A stretch of DNA of 9,032 nucleotides from an uncultured Anaerolineaceae bacterium (GTDB lineage: Bacteria > Chloroflexota > Anaerolineae > Promineifilales > Promineifilaceae). The position numbers were made by a program, and so were the translations under genes. Below are positions 4,205-9,032 of the stretch, one piece after another. Position 1 is the first letter of the stretch. Every line of letters begins with the position of its first letter. The notes under the pieces were generated by a model, which saw only the letters and a program-made list of their open reading frames with translations, did no database searches and was not told the DNA's origin. The stretch is from assembly GCA_937967805.1 (NCBI GenBank), contig CALBTC010000021.1, positions 1-9,032 of the forward strand. Reading direction: 5' to 3'.

Positions 4205-6511
4205 ATGCAACACGCATTTTTCCTTGCACAAGCAGCAACTGAACGAGCCAGTTTGCCTTTAATTTGGTGGCTTGGGCCAATTGGGGCCGTTCTGGCTTTG
4301 GGGTACGCCTGGTACTTTTATCGGCAAGTGATGAAAGAAAGTGAAGGCACGCCTAAAATGATTGAGATTGCCCAGGCAGTGCGCGAAGGAGCCATGGCCT
4401 ATTTGCGCCGGCAATATAGAGTCGTTGGACTTGTATTTGGCGGCTTGTTTCTCATTTTTATTCTCATGGCGGTTTTGGAATTGCAGAACCCAATTGTGCC
4501 TGTGGCCTTTTTAACCGGGGGCTTCTTCTCTGGGTTGTGCGGCTTTTTTGGTATGAAAACTGCCACCAACGCCTCGGCACGGGCGGCCAACGCCGCCAGA
4601 AGCAGCCTGAACAGTGGCTTGCAGATTGCCCTGCGTGCCGGTGCCGTCATGGGTCTCGTGGTTGTTGGTTTTGCCCTGTTGGACATTACCGTATGGTTCC
4701 TGGTGCTTTATTTTATCCCTATAGCTGATTTTATTAGTGAAGCAGCAAATCCACTGCCGCAAATCACCGCAACCATGCTGAGCTTTGGCATGGGTGCCTC
4801 TACCCAGGCGCTCTTTGCCCGTGTGGGTGGCGGTATTTTTACCAAGGCCGCCGATGTGGGAGCTGACCTGGTAGGCAAGGTAGAAGCCGGTATCCCTGAA
4901 GACGATCCGCGCAACCCGGCAACTATTGCCGATAACGTGGGCGACAACGTGGGTGATGTGGCCGGTATGGGTGCCGACCTGTACGAATCATATGCCGGTT
5001 CTATTTTGGCAACCTCTGCTTTGGGTGTAGCCGCTGTGGTGGTTGGTGGCGCCGCTTTGTTTGATGGCCAGACGCCAACCGTTTTGCAGCAGATGGATTT
5101 GCAGCTGCGTTACATCGCAGCACCGATTGTGCTTGCCGCTATCGGCGTGGTGCTCTCCATTTTAGGGGTTTATCTAGTGCGGGCCAATGAGGGTGCATCC
5201 CAGGGACAGCTAATCAACGCCCTTAGCCGCGGTTTGTATGGCAGCTCAATTGGTATTGCTATTTTATCGCTGCCGGTTGTGCTGATTCTTGATCTGCCCA
5301 ATGCCATCCAGGTTTGGATTTCTATTCTGGTGGGCCTGATTGTGGGTATTGTAGTGGGTAAAGCCACAGAATATTACACTTCCCATGCTTATAAACCGAC
5401 CCGTGGGATTGCCGGGCAGGCTGGAACCAGTCCGGCGACACTGCTCATTGAAGGGTTGGCTGTGGGTATGGAGTCTGCCGGAATTCCGGTTTTAGCCATT
5501 GTGATTGGGATTGCCGTTAGTTTTTACTCCATGGGTGGTGTCGAAAATATTTCGATGGGTTTGTATGGCGTTGGTATTGCCGCCGTCGGTATGCTTTCTA
5601 CGCTGGGTTTTACGCTGGCGACAGATGCTTACGGTCCCATCGCCGACAATGCCGGTGGTAATGCCGAAATGTCGGGGCTGGAACCGGCCGTGCGCGAGAA
5701 GACTGACCAGCTGGATGCAGTGGGTAACACAACGGCCGCAATGGGCAAGGGTTTTGCCATCGGTTCGGCGGCATTGACCTCGCTGGCACTGCTTTCTGCT
5801 TACCTGGAAGAGATTCGCCTTTCCCTGACGCTGCATGGCGGGGGTGAGGCGCTGATGGTTAACGGCCGTGCCGTAGAAATCTGGAATATGCAAGACTTCA
5901 TGGAGTTTTACAACGTCACCATGCTGAATCCGGCCGTGTTGATCGGCATTTTTGTGGGGGCTACCACGGCATTTTACTTTGCTGCCATGACGATGCGGGC
6001 CGTAGGCCGCGCCGCCGGCGGCATGGTGGAAGAAGTTCGCCGGCAGTTTCGGGAAAGTCCCGGTATTTTGGAAGGAACGGATCGCCCCGACTATGCGCGC
6101 TGCGTGGAAATCAGCACCGCTGCTGCCCAAAAGGAGATGATTGCTCCCTCTGTTTTGGCTTTGATTGTGCCGGTGGCTGTGGGTGTTCTGTTTGGTGTGG
6201 CCGGCGTGTTGGGCTTGCTGGGCGGGACGCTAACCGCAGGTTTTGCCCTGGCTATCATGATGGCCAATGCCGGTGGTGCCTGGGACAATGCCAAGAAATA
6301 TATCGAAGAAGGGCATCACGGTGGTAAAGGGTCCGAGGCGCACAAAGGAGCGGTTATCGGCGACACCGTTGGCGATCCGTTTAAGGATACATCTGGTCCT
6401 TCGCTGAATATTTTGATTAAGCTGATGTCGATGGCTTCGGTTGTTTTTGCCGGACTGGTTACCTTTTTTGGTGACGGCGTCGGGTTAATCTCTTTATGGT
6501 TTGGTGGCTAA
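4205..6511 (+). CDS. hppA: Membrane-bound ion-translocating pyrophosphatase (K+-dependent type)
   Basis: This integral membrane enzyme hydrolyses pyrophosphate to two phosphates and pumps H+ or Na+ across the membrane. The 768 residues contain many hydrophobic segments, consistent with the family's 16 or so helices. Substrate motifs are DVGADLVGKVE (217-227), EDDPRNPATIADNVGDNVGD (232-251), DAYGPIADNAGGNAEM (474-489) and, near the C-terminus, GGAWDNAKKYIE (690-701) and GDTVGDPFKDTSGPSLN (719-735). The subtype signature GNTTAAMGKG (508-517) has Ala511 and Gly514, as in K+-dependent enzymes; K+-independent ones have Lys and Thr. Glu261 in ADLYESYAG sits at the gate-glutamate position of Na+-pumping members rather than the shifted position of plant H+ pumps, so Na+ transport is possible. 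GAGGAGG at 4185-4191 supports the ATG, though the 13-base spacer is long. It has its own promoter and structured leader and is followed by a terminator. Confidence 0.95.
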   Translation: MQHAFFLAQAATERASLPLIWWLGPIGAVLALGYAWYFYRQVMKESEGTPKMIEIAQAVREGAMAYLRRQYRVVGLVFGGLFLIFILMAVLELQNPIVPVAFLTGGFFSGLCGFFGMKTATNASARAANAARSSLNSGLQIALRAGAVMGLVVVGFALLDITVWFLVLYFIPIADFISEAANPLPQITATMLSFGMGASTQALFARVGGGIFTKAADVGADLVGKVEAGIPEDDPRNPATIADNVGDNVGDVAGMGADLYESYAGSILATSALGVAAVVVGGAALFDGQTPTVLQQMDLQLRYIAAPIVLAAIGVVLSILGVYLVRANEGASQGQLINALSRGLYGSSIGIAILSLPVVLILDLPNAIQVWISILVGLIVGIVVGKATEYYTSHAYKPTRGIAGQAGTSPATLLIEGLAVGMESAGIPVLAIVIGIAVSFYSMGGVENISMGLYGVGIAAVGMLSTLGFTLATDAYGPIADNAGGNAEMSGLEPAVREKTDQLDAVGNTTAAMGKGFAIGSAALTSLALLSAYLEEIRLSLTLHGGGEALMVNGRAVEIWNMQDFMEFYNVTMLNPAVLIGIFVGATTAFYFAAMTMRAVGRAAGGMVEEVRRQFRESPGILEGTDRPDYARCVEISTAAAQKEMIAPSVLALIVPVAVGVLFGVAGVLGLLGGTLTAGFALAIMMANAGGAWDNAKKYIEEGHHGGKGSEAHKGAVIGDTVGDPFKDTSGPSLNILIKLMSMASVVFAGLVTFFGDGVGLISLWFGG

Positions 6512-6533
6512 ACAGTTTTGCATCTAAACAGCA

Positions 6534-6591
6534 GACCCGAAGGGTTTAATCTCGAACAGGCTTGTATTTGAGATACCAAACCCTTCGGGTC
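6534..6591. repeat. Long hairpin after hppA (14-bp perfect stem)
   Basis: Arms 6534-6547 and 6578-6591 are perfect complements of the ACCCGAAGGGTTT type. After a small internal loop the stem continues with 6549-6556 pairing to 6567-6574 (one G-U). It begins 22 bases after the hppA stop. It is not followed by a T-run, so it may stabilise the mRNA 3' end or slow polymerase before the true terminator at 6601-6630. CCCGAAGGG also occurs at 3816-3824. Confidence 0.65.
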
Positions 6592-6600
6592 TTCCTCAAG

Positions 6601-6630
6601 AGGTACGGCCGTTTCCCGCCGTACCTTTTT
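6601..6630 (+). terminator. Rho-independent terminator of hppA
   Basis: A 9-bp perfect GC-rich stem (6601-6609 with 6618-6626) has an 8-base loop and a T-run at 6626-6630. The loop side carries ACGGCCGT (6605-6612). It separates hppA from the deacetylase gene, which then needs its own promoter. Confidence 0.82.
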
Positions 6631-6658
6631 GCTTCCCCGCATTCAATGCCATCTGCGT

Positions 6659-6664
6659 TATAAT
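6659..6664 (+). promoter_or_regulatory. Putative -10 box for the deacetylase gene
   Basis: A perfect TATAAT lies about 30 bases upstream of the Shine-Dalgarno of the next gene and just after the hppA terminator. No -35 box of quality is seen at 16-18 bases spacing, so an activator or another sigma factor may be involved. Transcription would begin near 6671. Confidence 0.4.
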
Positions 6665-6701
6665 TACGAAACGAGTTACCGAATATTAGATTGGAGTCAT
6701 T

Positions 6702-7739
6702 ATGACAACTGCCGCCGTCTACGTCCCCGCCGCTGCCCATACCAAAGCTGGTCATCCTGAAAATCAGGGACGCATTAGTCAAATATTACCCTTCCTGGAG
6801 GAGGCCGGAATTTTAGCCGATATTGATATGCTGGAGCCAAGACCGGCAACCATTGAGCAGTTACGTCGCGTTCACGCTCCGGCGCTTATCGAGCGTATTC
6901 GTGAAGCGTCGACAACCGGCGGGGGAGTGCTCGATTTAGGCGACACATACGTCACCCCAGAAAGCTATGATCTGGCGCGGTTGGCGGCCGGCTCAACAAT
7001 CGCTGTGGTAGATCATATTATGAAGGGTGAAGCGCAAAATGGATTTGCCCTGGTGCGACCGCCGGGCCACCATGCGGAACACAATCGCGTTAGTGGGTTT
7101 TGTTTGTTTAATAATGTGGCGGCGGCAGCCCGGCAGGCGCAGGTGGCGTATGGGGTCAAGCGCATCCTCATTGTGGATTTTGATGTGCATCATGGCAATG
7201 GCACACAAGACATCTTTTATAATGATGATTCGGTAATGTTTATTTCCACTCATTTATTTATTCCCCGGATGTTTTATCCGGGAACGGGCCATCATCAAGA
7301 GTTGGGCAACGGTTTTGGCCATGGCTACACGGTAAACGTGCCGTTGATGCCTGAAGTGGGAGATGCGGGTTACGGCCGTATTCTGCAAGAGCTAGTTAAG
7401 CCGCTGGCCCAACAGTTTAAACCGGAGCTCATTATCGTTTCTGCCGGCTACGATGCTCATTGGCAAGACCCCTTGTCGATGTCTGGCTTGAGCCTGACGG
7501 GATATGCTGAAATGTCGCGAGTTTTGGTTAAGCTGGCGGAGGAGTTGGCCAACGGCCGTATCCTTTTTGTGTTGGAAGGTGGTTATCAGGTTCAAGCCCT
7601 TTCCTTCGGTATTCTCAATACCTTCTACGCCCTCACCGGTCAGGACAAAATTGAAGACCCTCTGGGCAGTATGCCCAACGGCGAACAGGATATTAGTCAG
7701 CTTTTGCGCCGGCTCAAGCGCCATCACTTGATTTATTAG
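6702..7739 (+). CDS. Histone-deacetylase-fold zinc amidohydrolase (AcuC / acetylpolyamine amidohydrolase-like)
   Basis: This 345-residue cytoplasmic protein covers the complete arginase/HDAC fold and removes acyl groups from a lysine or amine. Visible are the early GHPEN (17-21), the charge-relay pair His123-His124 in RPPGHHAEH, and VSGFCLFNNVA (130-140). VDFDVHHGNGTQ (158-169) supplies zinc ligands Asp161 and His163, and SAGYDAHWQDPL (247-258) supplies Asp251. EGGY (292-295) carries the transition-state Tyr295, which is missing in inactive-type class IIa enzymes, so activity is expected. GGAG at 6693-6696 with a 5-base spacer supports the ATG. The next gene starts 54 bases later with no terminator between, so co-transcription is likely. 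Possible substrates are acetylated Acs (as for AcuC), acetylpolyamines or other acyl-lysines; sequence alone does not decide. Confidence 0.9.
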   Translation: MTTAAVYVPAAAHTKAGHPENQGRISQILPFLEEAGILADIDMLEPRPATIEQLRRVHAPALIERIREASTTGGGVLDLGDTYVTPESYDLARLAAGSTIAVVDHIMKGEAQNGFALVRPPGHHAEHNRVSGFCLFNNVAAAARQAQVAYGVKRILIVDFDVHHGNGTQDIFYNDDSVMFISTHLFIPRMFYPGTGHHQELGNGFGHGYTVNVPLMPEVGDAGYGRILQELVKPLAQQFKPELIIVSAGYDAHWQDPLSMSGLSLTGYAEMSRVLVKLAEELANGRILFVLEGGYQVQALSFGILNTFYALTGQDKIEDPLGSMPNGEQDISQLLRRLKRHHLIY

Positions 7740-7756
7740 ATGAAACTTTGCATAAT
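7728..7756 (+). promoter_or_regulatory. Possible internal promoter for the TPR gene
   Basis: TTGATT (7728-7733) and CATAAT (7751-7756) are separated by 17 bases and match the sigma70 boxes at four and five of six positions. The -35 box overlaps the end of the deacetylase gene. It could give the TPR gene extra transcription beyond read-through. Confidence 0.33.
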
Positions 7757-7793
7757 ATTTATGTAAACGACATCAGGTTATTGAGGCAAGACC

Positions 7794-9032
7794 GTGACAT
7801 CTATTCTTTTACACGACTACGTCGAGCAGGTCGACAAACTAATTGACGATAACCGCCTGGTTGAAGCAATTGAACATTGTCGGCACATCTTGCATAATTA
7901 TCCCCGCCACATTGATACCTATCGCGTTATGGGCAAAGCCCTGTTGGAACAACAGGAGTATGATGCCGCCAGTGATTTATTCCTGCGCATTTTAAGTGCC
8001 GATCCCAATGATTTTATTAGCCATGTAGGGCTTTCTATTATCTATAAGGAAGAGCAGCAATACGATCAGGCCCTGTGGCATTTGGAGCGGGCCTATGAAA
8101 TTCAGCCATACAATGTGGCTATTCAGGGTGAACTGCGCCAGCTGTATGCCGATCAGGCCGATGCACGCCCAGGCATTATCCCGCTGACACCGGGTGCCCT
8201 GGCCCGTCTTTATATGCAGGGGGAACTTTACCAGCAGGCGATTTCTGAACTGCGACGCATCCTGGCGGGAGACCCCAGCCGGATGGATTTGCAGGTGCTG
8301 CTGGCTGAGGCGTATTGGCGCGATGATCAGCGTATTGACGCTGAAGAAGTTTGCCTGAATGTTTTGAGTGAACTGCCCAACTGTATTGTCTTGAATGCTA
8401 TCTTGTCTGAAATTTGGCTGCAAACCGGGCGTATTCCGGAAGCTCAAAAATATTTGCAACGGTTGCAAGGCTTAACCCAACAAACCAGACATTCATTGGA
8501 TAAAGAAACAATTGCCGGAAAGGCGTTTGCCACAGAGGGAGCTTTTGCTTTACCGGAGCAGGCCACGCTTGAATTTTTAGAAACCGGTATGGCGATGCCC
8601 ACCGAGCCGGCTGCTCCTACGGATGATTGGGTGGGCGAGGTGCAGTTTGATCAGCCGGATGAGGATTCTCTAGATGGGGTTGTGCTGGATCCGGAAAGCG
8701 GTATTCACAGTTATGATTGGCTGTCCTACATTTGTGAGACGGAAGAAGGGGAAACGGCCGTTCCCAGCCAGGCAGATAGCGAGACAGACTGGTTCTCGCA
8801 AGATAAAGCCAAAGATGAACTGAACATTTCTACCGGTGAACTCAACGCCGAATGGCTGGCCGATTTGCGCGGCGATGACGATGATGCAGATTTCCAACCG
8901 CTGGATTTAGAAGATACGGCCGCAGAAACAGAAGCACCAGCCCAAACCGTTGAGTCGGATTGGTTCATGGACGACAATGAAGATGCGGGTGATCTGCCAG
9001 CCAGGGCCCACCTAGAAGAAGATAAAGAAGAC
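7794..9032 (+). CDS. TPR protein with long acidic tail carrying D/E-W motifs (3' end cut by the window)
   Basis: The frame is open from GTG 7794 to the window end, giving 413 residues without a stop. An in-frame TGA at 7782-7784 rules out earlier starts, and GAGG at 7783-7786 with a 7-base spacer supports the GTG. Residues 7-107 form about three TPR units, for example AAS-DLFLRILSADPND near 58-73 and the unit ending in YEIQPYN at 107. Residues 133-226 form about three more after a linker. There is no signal peptide or membrane segment so far. From about residue 255 the chain is acidic, low in predicted structure, and punctuated by DDWV, YDWL, TDWF, AEWL and SDWF (Trp279, 309, 333, 354, 390). 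TPR domains bind partner proteins, so this is probably a scaffold; no specific partner can be named. It is likely in one transcript with the deacetylase. Confidence 0.85.
   Translation, partial: MTSILLHDYVEQVDKLIDDNRLVEAIEHCRHILHNYPRHIDTYRVMGKALLEQQEYDAASDLFLRILSADPNDFISHVGLSIIYKEEQQYDQALWHLERAYEIQPYNVAIQGELRQLYADQADARPGIIPLTPGALARLYMQGELYQQAISELRRILAGDPSRMDLQVLLAEAYWRDDQRIDAEEVCLNVLSELPNCIVLNAILSEIWLQTGRIPEAQKYLQRLQGLTQQTRHSLDKETIAGKAFATEGAFALPEQATLEFLETGMAMPTEPAAPTDDWVGEVQFDQPDEDSLDGVVLDPESGIHSYDWLSYICETEEGETAVPSQADSETDWFSQDKAKDELNISTGELNAEWLADLRGDDDDADFQPLDLEDTAAETEAPAQTVESDWFMDDNEDAGDLPARAHLEEDKED

Noticed and set aside
3470..4207. Shared AGTAGACAA just before both the broken gene (3486) and hppA (4205) as a duplicated leader
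   Set aside because: Only nine bases agree and the surrounding bases differ. This is most likely coincidence among purine-rich ribosome sites.
5492..6130. 212-codon minus-strand open frame inside hppA
   Set aside because: Lies wholly opposite a well-conserved part of hppA, is rich in His, Gln and Arg as shadow frames often are, and shows no recognisable domain.
7992..8468. 158-codon minus-strand open frame opposite the TPR gene
   Set aside because: The + strand frame is continuous with clear TPR periodicity and a supported start. The minus frame has no motif or ribosome site of note.
1..9032. CRISPR array, insertion sequence or phage features
   Set aside because: No regularly spaced direct repeats, transposase or integrase frames, or attachment-site pairs were seen in any part of the window.

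Overview
The window reads as an ordinary bacterial chromosome segment. All intact genes lie on the + strand and are separated by long intergenic stretches full of inverted repeats. Gene content and style suggest a Chloroflexota bacterium of the Anaerolineae/Caldilineae type: a Uma2-family nuclease, a membrane pyrophosphatase, a TPR protein with an acidic tail carrying D/E-W-L/F motifs, mid-range base composition, and many CGGCCG palindromes. This assignment is inferred from style; no marker gene proves it.

Layout. 1-330 holds no gene. It contains a 3' intrinsic terminator (251-287) that probably ends a transcript entering from the left, plus two further hairpins. 325-586 is a putative promoter and a long leader with mutually exclusive stems, followed by acs (587-2497, AMP-forming acetyl-CoA synthetase). 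2498-2750 holds three inverted repeats and a weak promoter, then a Uma2 nuclease gene (2751-3320). 3321-4204 contains a broken gene (3486-3709), a composite inverted-repeat element (3738-3913), a very good sigma70-type promoter (3962-3990) and a leader that folds on paper as a three-way junction (4039-4148). hppA (4205-6511, membrane pyrophosphatase of the K+-dependent sequence type) follows and ends in two tandem hairpins, the second a clear terminator (6601-6630). A histone-deacetylase-fold amidohydrolase (6702-7739) and a TPR protein that runs off the right edge (7794-9032+) complete the window.

How the genes may work together. Acs makes acetyl-CoA and releases pyrophosphate. HppA hydrolyses pyrophosphate and stores the energy as an ion gradient. 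Some HDAC-fold enzymes (AcuC in Bacillus) reactivate acetylated Acs at a C-terminal lysine that is present here (Lys613). The three genes may therefore form a loose acetate-activation and energy-recovery neighbourhood, but they have separate promoters and this link is inference.

The least explained signals are non-coding: the two structured leaders (acs and hppA), eight copies of the palindrome ACGGCCGT in 9 kb, and the heptad-repeat-flanked palindromic element at 3738-3913.
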